In this document: piece by piece, positions 48,226 through 57,424 of the stretch
How the letters are laid out: the number at the start of each line of letters is the position of its first letter
How positions within the stretch are numbered: the stretch's first letter is position 1
Assembly: GCF_003315345.1 (NCBI RefSeq)
Contig: NZ_QNRO01000017.1
Coordinates: 1-64,000 of the forward strand
Length of the DNA: 64,000 nucleotides
Direction of reading: 5' to 3'
Source of the DNA: Marinobacter pelagius
GTDB taxonomy: Bacteria > Pseudomonadota > Gammaproteobacteria > Pseudomonadales > Oleiphilaceae
Notes under the pieces: model-generated
What the model was told of the DNA's origin: nothing
Databases searched by the model: none
Seen by the model: only the letters and a program-made list of their open reading frames with translations
Translations under genes and position numbers: made by a program

Positions 48226-49740
48226 ATGACCACCGTAATCCGCCAGGACGACCTGATTGAGAGTGTAGCGGACGCGCTGCAATTCATTTCCTACTACCAC
48301 CCGAAGGACTTCATCCAGGCCGTGTACGAGGCCTACCAGAGGGAAGAGTCCCAGGCGGCGAAGGATGCCATGGCCCAGATCCTGATCAACTCCCGGATGT
48401 GTGCCCAGGGCCATCGTCCGATCTGTCAGGATACCGGCATCGTTACGGTTTTCGTGAACATCGGTATGGACGTGAAGTTCGAGTGCGATCAGCCCCTGGA
48501 TGACGTGATCAACGAGGGCGTGCGTCGCGCCTACACCCACCCGGACAACGTGCTGCGGGCGTCCGTGCTGGCGGATCCGGATGGCAAGCGCCAGAACACC
48601 AAGGACAACACCCCGGCCATCATCCACTACAAAATGGTCCCGGGTGACAAGGTTGAGGTTCACGTGGCTGCCAAGGGCGGCGGTTCCGAAGCCAAGTCGA
48701 AGTTCGCCATGCTGAACCCGTCCGACTCCGTGGTGGACTGGGTGCTGAAGATGGTGCCGCAGATGGGGGCCGGCTGGTGTCCGCCGGGCATACTGGGTAT
48801 TGGTATCGGTGGTACCGCCGAGAAGGCGATGGAACTGGCCAAAGAAGCCCTACTGGATCCGATCGATATTCATGATCTGCAGGCCCGTGGCGCGTCCAAC
48901 CGTGCCGAAGAACTGCGCCTGGAGCTGTTCGAGAAGGTCAACGAGCTAGGTATTGGTGCCCAGGGTCTGGGTGGCCTGACCACTGTTCTGGACGTGAAGG
49001 TCAAGGATTACCCCACCCACGCGGCTAACAAGCCGGTGGCGATCATTCCGAACTGTGCCGCGACCCGTCACGCGCACTTTACCCTGGACGGCACCGGTCC
49101 GTCCCTGCAGACCCCGCCGAGCCTGGACGACTGGCCGGAGATTACCTGGGAAGTGGGCGAGAACGTTCGCCGGGTGAACCTGGATACCGTGACTCCGGAA
49201 GATGTGAAACAGTGGCAGCCGGGTGAAACCGTCCTGCTGTCCGGCAAGATGCTGACCGGTCGTGACGCCGCCCACAAGAAGATGGTGGACATGATCGAGA
49301 AGGGTGAAGAGTTGCCAGTGGATCTCAAAGGCCGCTTCATCTATTACGTGGGTCCGGTCGATCCGGTGCGCGAAGAAGTGGTTGGCCCGGCTGGCCCTAC
49401 TACAGCCACCCGCATGGACAAGTTCACCCACACCATGCTCGAGAAAACCGGCCTGACCGGCATGATCGGTAAAGCCGAGCGTGGCCAGGTGGCTATCGAC
49501 GCCATCAAGGAGTATGGCGCGGTGTACCTGATGGCCGTGGGTGGTGCTGCTTACCTGGTGTCCAAGGCGATCAAGGAAGCCAAGGTGGTTGCCTTTGAAG
49601 AGCTGGGTATGGAAGCTATCTATGAGTTCGAGGTGGAAGACATGCCGGTGACCGTGGCGGTGGATTCACGGGGTAGTTCCGTGCATCAGACCGGGCCGGT
49701 TGAGTGGCATGACAAGATTATTGCTGCGAAGGCGGTTTAA
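48226..49740 (+). CDS. Class I fumarate hydratase
   Basis: 504 residues, the single-chain class I (iron-sulfur) fumarase that interconverts fumarate and malate. The conserved cysteines that hold the oxygen-sensitive 4Fe-4S cluster appear in GHRPICQDTGIVTVF (about 66), in GAGWCPPGILGIGIGG (about 183) and in NCAATRHAHF (about 273). The C-terminal part holds GPTTATRMDKFTHTMLEKTG. The length fits E. coli FumA/FumB (548) only roughly and is typical of the shorter proteobacterial form. Divergent from the enoyl-CoA hydratase. Confidence 0.93.
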   Translation: MTTVIRQDDLIESVADALQFISYYHPKDFIQAVYEAYQREESQAAKDAMAQILINSRMCAQGHRPICQDTGIVTVFVNIGMDVKFECDQPLDDVINEGVRRAYTHPDNVLRASVLADPDGKRQNTKDNTPAIIHYKMVPGDKVEVHVAAKGGGSEAKSKFAMLNPSDSVVDWVLKMVPQMGAGWCPPGILGIGIGGTAEKAMELAKEALLDPIDIHDLQARGASNRAEELRLELFEKVNELGIGAQGLGGLTTVLDVKVKDYPTHAANKPVAIIPNCAATRHAHFTLDGTGPSLQTPPSLDDWPEITWEVGENVRRVNLDTVTPEDVKQWQPGETVLLSGKMLTGRDAAHKKMVDMIEKGEELPVDLKGRFIYYVGPVDPVREEVVGPAGPTTATRMDKFTHTMLEKTGLTGMIGKAERGQVAIDAIKEYGAVYLMAVGGAAYLVSKAIKEAKVVAFEELGMEAIYEFEVEDMPVTVAVDSRGSSVHQTGPVEWHDKIIAAKAV

Positions 49741-49752
49741 GGGCTTGAAGAT

Positions 49753-49783
49753 GGGGTCAGAAGAACGGAGTTCTTCAGACCCC
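49753..49783. repeat. REP-like palindrome, type A
   Basis: GGGGTCAGAAGAA, a 5-nt loop and TTCTTCAGACCCC, 13 bp after the fumarase stop, between convergent genes. The arms pair perfectly except for one A-A mismatch at arm position 7. Same type as the copies at 56159, 56267 and 57490; it may also end transcription. Confidence 0.85.
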
Positions 49784-49799
49784 TGTGCAAACCTCCCTC

Positions 49800-51254
49800 T
49801 CAGCTGGAACAGCTGATACTCAGATGCTTCCCCCAATCCGGCGGCAGCGCGGCATACTTCTCAAACTCCGGCTGCTCGTCAAACGGCCGTCTGAGCACCT
49901 GCAGTAACTCCTCCAACGGCTGATAGTCCCCATTCTGCGCTTCCAGAATCACCTGCTGGGCCAGGTAGTTCCTCAGGATGTATTTCGGGTTCACCTTGCG
50001 CATGGCGTATTCCCGCTCATCGTGGGCGCGGGTTTCTTTTTGCAGGCGTTGCTCGTAGCGCTCGAGCCACTCGTCCGCCACGCTTCGGTCCACGAACAGG
50101 TCCCGGACCGGATCGTGGCCCTTGCCATGGAGGTTGGACAGGCCCCGGAAGAAGCGGGTGTAGTCCACGTGGTGTTCGTGGAGCATGCTGAAGGTGTCCA
50201 TGATCAGGCTGAGGTCGGACTCATCCGGTTCGGCCAGGCCGAGCTTGTCGCGCATGTTTTGCAGGAAACGCTCGTTGTAGATCACCTCGTACCGCCGCAG
50301 ACCACGGCGGACATTGTCCTCATCCATCACTGGCAATAATGCGTTGGCCAGGTACTGGCAGTTCACAAAGCCGACCTGGGGTTGGCGGTTGTAGGCGTAG
50401 CGGCCTTCCTGATCAGTGTGGTTGCAGATATAGCCGGCGTCGAAGTCGTCGAGGAAGGCGTAGGGCCCGTAGTCGAAGGTATCGCCGATGATGGACATGT
50501 TGTCGCTGTTCATCACGCCGTGGCAGAAGCCTACCGCCTGCCAGTCGGCAATCAGGCGCGCGGTTCGTTCGACCACTTCCTCGAACCAGCGGGTATGGCG
50601 CTCGTCGTCCGGCAGGTCGATCAGGTGCGGGAAGTGCAGGGCAATGACGTGTTCGATCAGGGTCTTCACCGCTTCCGGTCCTTCGTGATGGGCAGCAAAC
50701 TCGAAGTGGCCGAAGCGGATATGGCTCTCGGCCACCCGCATCAGCGCGGCGGCGGTCTCGATGGTTTCCCGGCGGATTGGATCCCTGGCGCTGACCATGA
50801 ACAGGGCCCGGGTGGTGGGGATGCCCAGAAAATGCATGGCCTCACTGCAAAGGTATTCCCGGATGGTGGAGCGCAACACCGCTCGGCCATCGCCAAAGCG
50901 GGAGTAGGGCGTGGTGCCGGCGCCCTTGAGGTGCCAGTCCCAGCGCCGGCCATCGGGGCCGACGGTTTCCCACATCAGCAGGCCGCGACCGTCCCCCAGT
51001 TCCGGGTTGTACATGCCGAACTGGTGGCCGGTGTATTTCATGGCCACCGGGTCCATGCCTTCCAGCAGCTCCGTGCCGGCCCCGACGCCGGTCCACTCCT
51101 CCGCCGAGCCCACATGGAAGCCCATCTGGCGCGCCAGCTCATGGTTAAAGGTGACCATTCTGGCGTCGGTCAGCGGCTTGGGCTGTATCCGGGTGTAAAA
51201 ACTGTCCGGAAGCTCCAGGTAGCGATGCTCAATCCGGAAACCTGTGTCTTTCAT
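49800..51254 (-). CDS. selO: Protein adenylyltransferase SelO (YdiU)
   Basis: 484 residues of the SelO pseudokinase family, which transfers AMP from ATP to protein Ser, Thr or Tyr in redox stress. The nucleotide-binding region shows WDWHLKGAGTTPYSRFGDGR (about 105-125), and CHGVMNSDNMSIIGDTFDYG (about 243) is the metal-binding and catalytic block. It ends in SISCSS; the C-terminal Cys stands in the region where eukaryotic relatives carry a redox Cys-Sec pair. Divergent from the glucosylglycerate operon with 68 bp between starts. Confidence 0.94.
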   Translation of the reverse strand: MKDTGFRIEHRYLELPDSFYTRIQPKPLTDARMVTFNHELARQMGFHVGSAEEWTGVGAGTELLEGMDPVAMKYTGHQFGMYNPELGDGRGLLMWETVGPDGRRWDWHLKGAGTTPYSRFGDGRAVLRSTIREYLCSEAMHFLGIPTTRALFMVSARDPIRRETIETAAALMRVAESHIRFGHFEFAAHHEGPEAVKTLIEHVIALHFPHLIDLPDDERHTRWFEEVVERTARLIADWQAVGFCHGVMNSDNMSIIGDTFDYGPYAFLDDFDAGYICNHTDQEGRYAYNRQPQVGFVNCQYLANALLPVMDEDNVRRGLRRYEVIYNERFLQNMRDKLGLAEPDESDLSLIMDTFSMLHEHHVDYTRFFRGLSNLHGKGHDPVRDLFVDRSVADEWLERYEQRLQKETRAHDEREYAMRKVNPKYILRNYLAQQVILEAQNGDYQPLEELLQVLRRPFDEQPEFEKYAALPPDWGKHLSISCSS

Positions 51255-51322
51255 ACAATGCGTATACTCTCAGTTGGTACAGATTCTGCTGCTTATCATT
51301 CAAACCGATCCAGGAAACCACC

Positions 51323-52273
51323 GTGTCTGAAAACGAACTCAACATCACCATTGAGACCCTGATCAGTCAGGAAGGTCTACCTTCCTCATACGGACACACC
51401 GTCGAACAGACCATCCTGCCGCTGGCACACCGGATTCTCGAACTCCGGCAACGGCTCGGGCGGCCGGTACTTATTGGTATCCATGGGGCCCAGGGCACCG
51501 GGAAATCAACCCTCACCCTGTTCCTCAAGGAAATCCTGAGCCGGCACCATGGCACAGCCACAGCCAGTTTCTCCATTGATGATATCTACCTTACCAGAGC
51601 TGAGCGGCAGAGACTTGCCGGGCTGGTGCATCCCCTTTTCATCACCCGCGGCGTGCCGGGCACCCACGATGTGTCCCTTGGCCAGAAGGTAATCGACCAA
51701 TTGCTGGCTGCAAAACCCGGGGACAAGACCCCAATTCCCGCTTTCGACAAGGCGCGGGATGACCGTGCGCCCCGGGATCGCTGGCCGGTATTCGAAGGCC
51801 CGGCGGAGGTCATCCTCATCGAGGGCTGGTGCCTGGGGGCCGCGCCGGAACCTGAAGAAGTGCTGGCCCGGCCGGTCAATACGCTGGAAGCTGAGGAGGA
51901 CGCCCATGCCACCTGGCGCAGCTATGTGAACGAGTGTCTGAAAGACAGCTACCGGGCGTTTTTCGGCCGGCTCGATTACCTGTTGATGCTCAAGGCGCCG
52001 TCCATGGAGTGCGTGCTGGAATGGCGCACCTTGCAGGAACACAAGTTGGCCGCACGCCATGCCAATGCACCAGAAGAGGGCGCCAGCGATGAGGGTGCCC
52101 CCTCGTTGCGCATCATGTCTGACGACGAGGTAGCCCGATTCATCATGCACTACCAACGCGTGACCGAGCATTGCCTCCGGGAAATGCCCGGCCGGGCTGA
52201 TGTCCTGATCCCGGTCGGTGCGGACCATTCGCTGGCGGCCCCACAATTCAGGGAGCCTCCGGGCTCCAATTAG
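51323..52273 (+). CDS. D-glycerate 3-kinase-like P-loop kinase
   Basis: 316 residues with a P-loop GIHGAQGTGKSTL (about 52-64), then FSIDDIYLTRAERQRLA and GTHDVSLG, all typical of plant and bacterial GLYK-type glycerate kinases. It would convert D-glycerate to 3-phosphoglycerate with ATP. GTG start at 51323 with AGGA 7 bp upstream. First gene of a four-gene run whose last enzyme releases glycerate, so it closes the recovery path. Uridine-kinase-like folds are an alternative, but the context favours glycerate. Confidence 0.85.
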   Translation: MSENELNITIETLISQEGLPSSYGHTVEQTILPLAHRILELRQRLGRPVLIGIHGAQGTGKSTLTLFLKEILSRHHGTATASFSIDDIYLTRAERQRLAGLVHPLFITRGVPGTHDVSLGQKVIDQLLAAKPGDKTPIPAFDKARDDRAPRDRWPVFEGPAEVILIEGWCLGAAPEPEEVLARPVNTLEAEEDAHATWRSYVNECLKDSYRAFFGRLDYLLMLKAPSMECVLEWRTLQEHKLAARHANAPEEGASDEGAPSLRIMSDDEVARFIMHYQRVTEHCLREMPGRADVLIPVGADHSLAAPQFREPPGSN

Positions 52274-52295
52274 CAAACCCAAGCGAGGGAAAACC

Positions 52296-53099
52296 ATGCC
52301 CAGGCCCCACCTGATTCTGTTTACCGATCTTGATGGCACATTGCTGGACCACGAGGACTATTCCTGGGAGGCCGCGAGGCCTGCCCTGGCCAGGGTGAAG
52401 GCGGCGGGAATCCCCTTGATCCTCAACTCCAGCAAGACGGCAGCGGAGATCGCGGTAATCAGGAACGAACTGGGCAATGGTGATCCGTATATTGTCGAAA
52501 ACGGTGCGGCTGTGATTATTCCGCCCGGTATTTTTGACAATTCTTCCGAGCAGGTGGTGACTTTTGGCGCATCCCGGGCAGTGGTGCTGTCAGTCCTGGG
52601 CCGATTGCGCACCGCCGGTGCACGCTTTCGGGGCTTCGAGGACATGTCCGCCGAAGAGCTGGCCGAGACCACGGGCCTGGATATCACCGCGGCTTCGCGG
52701 GCGATGCAACGCCATGGCACCGAGCCGCTGATCTGGGAAGGGAGCGAGGAGGAGCTGCGTGAATTCGAAGCCTCCCTGGCCGCCGACAACCTCCGCCTGG
52801 TGCAGGGTGGCCGCTTCTGGCATGCCATGGGCATCTTCGATAAGGCGGATGGGGCCCGTTTCTTGCTGGGTAAATACCAGGAGCGTTATGGCCGTGAGCC
52901 GGTACTGGCTATCGCACTGGGTGACAGCCCGAATGATCAAGGCATGCTGGAGGCGTCCGATGTACCGGTGGTGATCCGGGGCGTCAACAGCGAGAACGTC
53001 CAGCTGCCGTCCGACCGCCGGCACATACGCTCCCTCAGATCCGGCCCCGAGGGCTGGAATGACTGTGTACTCAACCTGCTGCTTGAGTACGGGTATTAA
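52296..53099 (+). CDS. HAD phosphatase of the mannosyl-3-phosphoglycerate phosphatase family
   Basis: 267 residues with HAD motif I FTDLDGTLLD (about 9-18), motif II LNSSKT (about 44) and motif IV GDSPNDQGML (about 208). The family removes phosphate from glucosyl- or mannosyl-3-phosphoglycerate. Start at ATG 52296, with GAGGG upstream; the longer frame from 52218 overlaps the kinase gene. It lies between the kinase and the synthase, 15 bp before the latter, which supports glucosyl-3-phosphoglycerate as its substrate. Confidence 0.88.
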   Translation: MPRPHLILFTDLDGTLLDHEDYSWEAARPALARVKAAGIPLILNSSKTAAEIAVIRNELGNGDPYIVENGAAVIIPPGIFDNSSEQVVTFGASRAVVLSVLGRLRTAGARFRGFEDMSAEELAETTGLDITAASRAMQRHGTEPLIWEGSEEELREFEASLAADNLRLVQGGRFWHAMGIFDKADGARFLLGKYQERYGREPVLAIALGDSPNDQGMLEASDVPVVIRGVNSENVQLPSDRRHIRSLRSGPEGWNDCVLNLLLEYGY

Positions 53100-53113
53100 A
53101 GAGGAGAGCCGCC

Positions 53114-54337
53114 ATGGGCGACTTTTACCAGAACGGCATTGTCACCACTCTGCATAACCTTGTCCGACGGCCTGTCGAGGAGATGGAAGCGGAGCTGATG
53201 AACTTCCGCAAGGCCCGGCCCATGTCCCTTGTGCTGCCTTCGTTATATTCGGAGCTGGAAGGGCCGGCGTTGAAGAACATTGTCAGCGAGCTGACCAGGG
53301 TGCCTTACCTTGACCAGATCGTGATCGGGCTGGACCGCGCCGATGAGCGGCAATACCGGCATGCGCTTGAGTATTTCTCCGAACTGCCGCAGGAGTTCAA
53401 GGTGCTCTGGAACGATGGTCCGCGCCTGCGCGCCCTCGACCTCAAACTGCGGGAGCAGAACCTGGCGCCGACCGAGATGGGCAAGGGCCGGAACGTCTGG
53501 TACTGCTTTGGCTATGTGCTGGCTTCCGGCGTCAGTAAATCCGTGGCGCTCCACGACTGTGACATCCTGACCTATTCCCGGGACCTGGTGGCCCGCCTGA
53601 TCTACCCGGTGGCCAACCCCGCGTTCAACTACATGTTCTGCAAGGGCTATTATGCTCGGGTGGCGGACTCCAAAATGAATGGCCGGGTCAGCCGGTTGCT
53701 GGTGACACCGCTAATCCGGGCCCTCAAGAAAGTCTGTGGCCCCAGCGATTTCCTGGATTACCTGGACAGCTATCGCTACCCGCTGGCCGGCGAGTTCTCG
53801 TTCCGCACCGATGTCATTAATGACCTGCGCATTCCCAGTGACTGGGGCCTGGAAGTTGGTGTGCTGTCCGAGATGAAACGCAACTACGCCACCAACCGGC
53901 TGTGCCAGGTGGACATCGCCGATACCTACGACCACAAGCACCAGGAACTGTCCCCGGAAGATGCCAGCCGCGGTCTGTCCAAGATGAGCGTGGACATTGC
54001 CAAGGCCCTGTTCCGCAAACTCGCCACCAACGGCGAGATTTTCTCCAACGAAAAGTTCCGCACCATCAAGGCCACTTACTTCCGGATTGCCCTGGATTTC
54101 GTGGAAACCTACCAGAATGACGCCATCATCAACGGCCTGACCTTTGATAGGCACAAGGAAGAAAAGGCGGTGGAGCTGTTCGCCCAGAACGTGATGCGGG
54201 CGGGCGCTTATTTCCTGGATAACCCAATGGACACGCCGTTCATCCCTAGCTGGAACCGGGTCACCAGTGCCATTCCGGATATCAAGGAACAACTGCTGGA
54301 AGCGGTGGAGCTGGACAACGAGGAGTACCGGCCATGA
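53114..54337 (+). CDS. gpgS: Glucosyl-3-phosphoglycerate synthase
   Basis: 407 residues of the GT81/GpgS group. A metal-binding DxD-type motif appears in VALHDCDILTYSRDLV (about 143), and the acceptor-side region FSFRTDVINDLRIPSDWGLEVGVLSEM (about 230) matches the family. It joins glucose from an NDP-glucose to 3-phosphoglycerate, giving the phosphorylated precursor of glucosylglycerate, a compatible solute. AGAGGAGAG upstream is the ribosome site. It overlaps the phosphorylase gene by 4 bp (ATGA). Confidence 0.92.
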   Translation: MGDFYQNGIVTTLHNLVRRPVEEMEAELMNFRKARPMSLVLPSLYSELEGPALKNIVSELTRVPYLDQIVIGLDRADERQYRHALEYFSELPQEFKVLWNDGPRLRALDLKLREQNLAPTEMGKGRNVWYCFGYVLASGVSKSVALHDCDILTYSRDLVARLIYPVANPAFNYMFCKGYYARVADSKMNGRVSRLLVTPLIRALKKVCGPSDFLDYLDSYRYPLAGEFSFRTDVINDLRIPSDWGLEVGVLSEMKRNYATNRLCQVDIADTYDHKHQELSPEDASRGLSKMSVDIAKALFRKLATNGEIFSNEKFRTIKATYFRIALDFVETYQNDAIINGLTFDRHKEEKAVELFAQNVMRAGAYFLDNPMDTPFIPSWNRVTSAIPDIKEQLLEAVELDNEEYRP

Positions 54338-56100
54338 GCCAGCCCCTCAAGGCCAAACTGGTTGGCATGCTGGAGGTGGTGTACCCGGAGCTGGACTGCG
54401 ACTTCCTGGCGGAACAGCTGCTGAGCACCATTGAGTTGGCCCCGAACCGGGAGCCGCCACCGGCACACCAGAACAACTGGGACGAGTCGGATATTGTCCT
54501 GATCACCTATGCCGATACCGTTCAGCGTGAGGGTGAGAAGCCGCTGCAGACCCTGCACCGGTTCCTGACGGATTGCCTGGCCGAGACGGTCTCGGCGGTC
54601 CACATCCTGCCGTTCTTCCCGTACAGCTCCGATGATGGCTTTTCCGTCATGGACTACCTGGCGGTGAACGAGTCCCATGGCTCCTGGAGTGATGTCGAGA
54701 AGATTGCCGGCGATTTCAAACTGATGGCAGACCTGGTGATCAACCACATGTCCGCGCGCAGCCGCTGGTTCGAGAATTTCCGAAAGCGGGTCGATCCGGG
54801 CAAGGATTATTTCTTTGAGGGAAATCCCAAGGATGATTTGAGTGCGGTGGTCCGGCCAAGAACCTCGCCGTTGCTGACCCCGGTGCAGACCGAGGATGGC
54901 GAGCGGTATGTATGGTGTACTTTCAGTGAAGATCAGGTGGATTTGAATTTCGCCAATCCCAGGGTTCTGATCGAGTTTGCCGGTATCATCAAACAATATC
55001 TGGAGCATGGCGTGGTCATGTTCAGGCTTGATGCTGTGGCATTCCTCTGGAAGGAGCCGGGTACACCCTGCATCCACCTTCAGCAGACCCACGAGCTGAT
55101 CAAGATTCTGCGACTTCTCATCGAGCACCATACGCCGGACGCGGTGGTGATCACGGAAACCAACGTGCCCAACCGGGAGAACCTGACCTATTTCGGGAAC
55201 GCCAACGAAGCACACATGATCTACAACTTCTCCCTGCCGCCTTTGCTCATCAACACTCTGGTGACGGGGAACTGCCGGCATCTCAAGACCTGGCTCATGA
55301 GCATGCCGCCGGCCCAGATGGGCACGACTTACCTGAACTTTATCGCCTCCCACGATGGCATCGGCATGCGCCCGACGGATGGGTTGCTGGAGGAAGACGA
55401 GAAGCAGCGCCTGATCAATACCATGGAGTCTTTTGGCGGCAAGGTGTCCTACCGCCGCACCGCTGATGGCCGCGACCAGCCGTACGAGATCAACATTGCC
55501 CTATGGGACGCACTGAAAGGCACCGCGGAGGGTGGGGCGGATCACTGCCAGCTGCAGAGATTCCTGTGTGCGCACACCATCATGCTGGCACTGGAAGGGA
55601 TCCCGGCCTTCTATATCCACAGCCTACTGGGCACGGAAAACGATTACGCCAGGGTCGAGAACACCGGCCGGCTCAGATCCATCAACCGGGGGCAGTGGCA
55701 GCTGGATAAACTGGAGGAAGAACTGGAAAACCCGCTATGCCACCACAGCAAGGTCTACCACGAACTCAAACGCCTGATCGGCATCCGCCGCAGCCAGTCA
55801 GCCTTTCACCCCAACGCCACCCAGTTCACCCTCCACCTGGGCCTGCAGATCTTCGGCTTCTGGCGCCAGAGCATGCGCCGCGACCAGTCCGTCTTCTGCA
55901 TCCACAACATCAGCAGCGAACTGCAGCAAGTCGCACTCAGCGACATCAACCTCATCGGCACCGATCACTGGGTAGACCTGATCTCAGGCATGGCCATCGA
56001 CGACCTCTCCGGCAGCATCACCCTGAAACCCTACCAAAGCGTCTGGCTATCAAACCAAGCCGCGGACCGAGATAACCCAGGGGTTAACTCAGGGGTCTGA
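54334..56100 (+). CDS. GH13_18 glucosylglycerate phosphorylase (sucrose phosphorylase-like)
   Basis: 588 residues of the GH13 subfamily 18. The nucleophile Asp is in VMFRLDAVAFLWKE (about 233), the acid/base Glu in VVITETNVPN (about 275) and the third Asp in ASHDGIGMR (about 340). Relatives phosphorolyse sucrose, sucrose-6-phosphate or glucosylglycerate; the operon with gpgS and glycerate kinase points to glucosylglycerate, giving glucose-1-phosphate and glycerate. The last codons (GGG GTC TGA) lie inside a REP-like palindrome, so the natural C-terminus may have been changed by insertion of that repeat. Confidence 0.88.
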   Translation: MSQPLKAKLVGMLEVVYPELDCDFLAEQLLSTIELAPNREPPPAHQNNWDESDIVLITYADTVQREGEKPLQTLHRFLTDCLAETVSAVHILPFFPYSSDDGFSVMDYLAVNESHGSWSDVEKIAGDFKLMADLVINHMSARSRWFENFRKRVDPGKDYFFEGNPKDDLSAVVRPRTSPLLTPVQTEDGERYVWCTFSEDQVDLNFANPRVLIEFAGIIKQYLEHGVVMFRLDAVAFLWKEPGTPCIHLQQTHELIKILRLLIEHHTPDAVVITETNVPNRENLTYFGNANEAHMIYNFSLPPLLINTLVTGNCRHLKTWLMSMPPAQMGTTYLNFIASHDGIGMRPTDGLLEEDEKQRLINTMESFGGKVSYRRTADGRDQPYEINIALWDALKGTAEGGADHCQLQRFLCAHTIMLALEGIPAFYIHSLLGTENDYARVENTGRLRSINRGQWQLDKLEEELENPLCHHSKVYHELKRLIGIRRSQSAFHPNATQFTLHLGLQIFGFWRQSMRRDQSVFCIHNISSELQQVALSDINLIGTDHWVDLISGMAIDDLSGSITLKPYQSVWLSNQAADRDNPGVNSGV

Positions 56101-56296
56101 TGAAAACCTTCATCTGACCCCAAGTTCAGCTCATCCCCCAAAGCTCTCTGTCAAAGTCGGGGTCAGAAGAAGGCTTTCTTCAGACCCCAAGGTCATGCTC
56201 AGGGGTCTGATGAACACTTTCATCTGACCCCAAGTTGGGCTCACCATCAAACTCGCGGTTAAAATCGGGGTCAGAAGAAAGCTTTCTTCAGACCCC
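56092..56296. repeat. Four REP-like palindromes, order B-A-B-A
   Basis: Copies at 56092-56121 (type B), 56159-56188 (type A), 56202-56231 (B) and 56267-56296 (A). Type B is GGGGTCTGATGAA, 4 nt and TTCATCTGACCCC (T-T mismatch at arm position 7); type A is GGGGTCAGAAGAA, 4 nt and TTCTTCAGACCCC (A-A mismatch). The spacers between B and A are themselves similar (CAAGTT at the start, rich in CTC and AAA), so the true unit is a B-spacer-A block repeated twice. The first copy contains the phosphorylase stop codon; the last ends 4 bp before the oxidoreductase stop. No other gene lies in 56101-56300. Confidence 0.9.
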
Positions 56297-56300
56297 GCCT

Positions 56301-57335
56301 TCACCCCGAAACCCGAACCAACTGCTTCCCAAAATTCCTCCCCTTCAACATCCCTTTGAAAGCATCCACCGCATTCTCCAGCCCATCGGCAACGGTCTCC
56401 CTGTACTTCAACTCCCCACCGGCAACCCGGGAAGCCAGAATATCGGTAATCTCCTGATGCCTATCCTGCCACTCAGTCACCAGGAAAAACCGATGCTCCG
56501 GCACCGGATCCAGGGCCTTGAGTACGTGAAATGGCGTTTCCACTTCCGTCATATCCTTGGCGTTATAAGCGGACACATACCCACAAATCGGCACCCGCGC
56601 TCCGGGGTTGAGCAACGGCGCCACAGCGCGGGTCACCGCACCACCCACGTTCTCGAAATAGATATCGATCCCGTCCGGGCAAGCCGCCTTCAGATCTGCC
56701 TCCAGGTTGCCGGCCTTGTAATCGACACAGGCATCAAACCCCAGCTCCTCGACCACAAACCGGCATTTCTCGGGACCACCGGCCACACCAACCACGCGAC
56801 AACCTTCGGTCTTGGCCGTCTGGCCAACCACTGTACCCACCGGCCCGGAAGCCGCAGAAACCACCACAGTCTCGCCCGACTGGGGCTTGCCCACATACAT
56901 CAGGCCGCAATACCCCGTGCGCCCCGGCATACCGGCCACACCCAGGTAAGCCTGCAGTGGAACGCCTTCCTTCTGCTGAATCTTGTAAACCATCGGCGCA
57001 TCAGCAGGGAAGGTCACATACTCCTGCCAACCGGAATAGCAGGTAACCAGATCACCCACCTTCAGCTTGTCGGACCGTGACTCAACCACCTGAGCGACAC
57101 TCTCGCCAACAATCACCTCATCAATCCCGATCGGATCCATATACCCCTTGGCATCATTCATCCGGGGACGCATGTAGGGATCCAGCGACAGCCAAAGCAC
57201 TTTGGCAACCACTTCACCATCCCCCGGTGCCCGAACTGGCCGCTCCTCCATGACCAGATCAGCGTCCTGAATTTCCCCCTCGGGCCGCTTCTTCAACACG
57301 ATTGCTCGATTCTTGTATTCGCTCACTTGGGACAC
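56301..57335 (-). CDS. NADP-dependent oxidoreductase, zinc-free MDR family (CurA-like)
   Basis: 344 residues of the leukotriene B4 12-hydroxydehydrogenase/CurA branch of medium-chain reductases. The cofactor site SAASGPVGTVVGQTAK (about 152) lies in the middle; no catalytic zinc ligands are present. It reduces activated double bonds of enones or enals with NADPH; the real substrate is unknown. The gene is bracketed closely on both sides by REP-like palindromes of the same two types (last upstream copy 4 bp from the stop codon, next copies about 90 bp past the start), which makes it look like a cassette. Confidence 0.9.
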   Translation of the reverse strand: MSQVSEYKNRAIVLKKRPEGEIQDADLVMEERPVRAPGDGEVVAKVLWLSLDPYMRPRMNDAKGYMDPIGIDEVIVGESVAQVVESRSDKLKVGDLVTCYSGWQEYVTFPADAPMVYKIQQKEGVPLQAYLGVAGMPGRTGYCGLMYVGKPQSGETVVVSAASGPVGTVVGQTAKTEGCRVVGVAGGPEKCRFVVEELGFDACVDYKAGNLEADLKAACPDGIDIYFENVGGAVTRAVAPLLNPGARVPICGYVSAYNAKDMTEVETPFHVLKALDPVPEHRFFLVTEWQDRHQEITDILASRVAGGELKYRETVADGLENAVDAFKGMLKGRNFGKQLVRVSG

Positions 57336-57424
57336 CTGCCTATTTAGGTTGCATTACGAAACCAGATTAGAGTGCCGGAGAATAGGCGGTGGGTCAATGT
57401 CCCGAGGGCCAGGGCCTTGCCTCA

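Noticed and set aside
49800..51254. Selenocysteine at the end of SelO
   Set aside because: The frame ends after SCSS with a normal stop and no SECIS-like element was recognised; bacterial SelO commonly uses Cys here.
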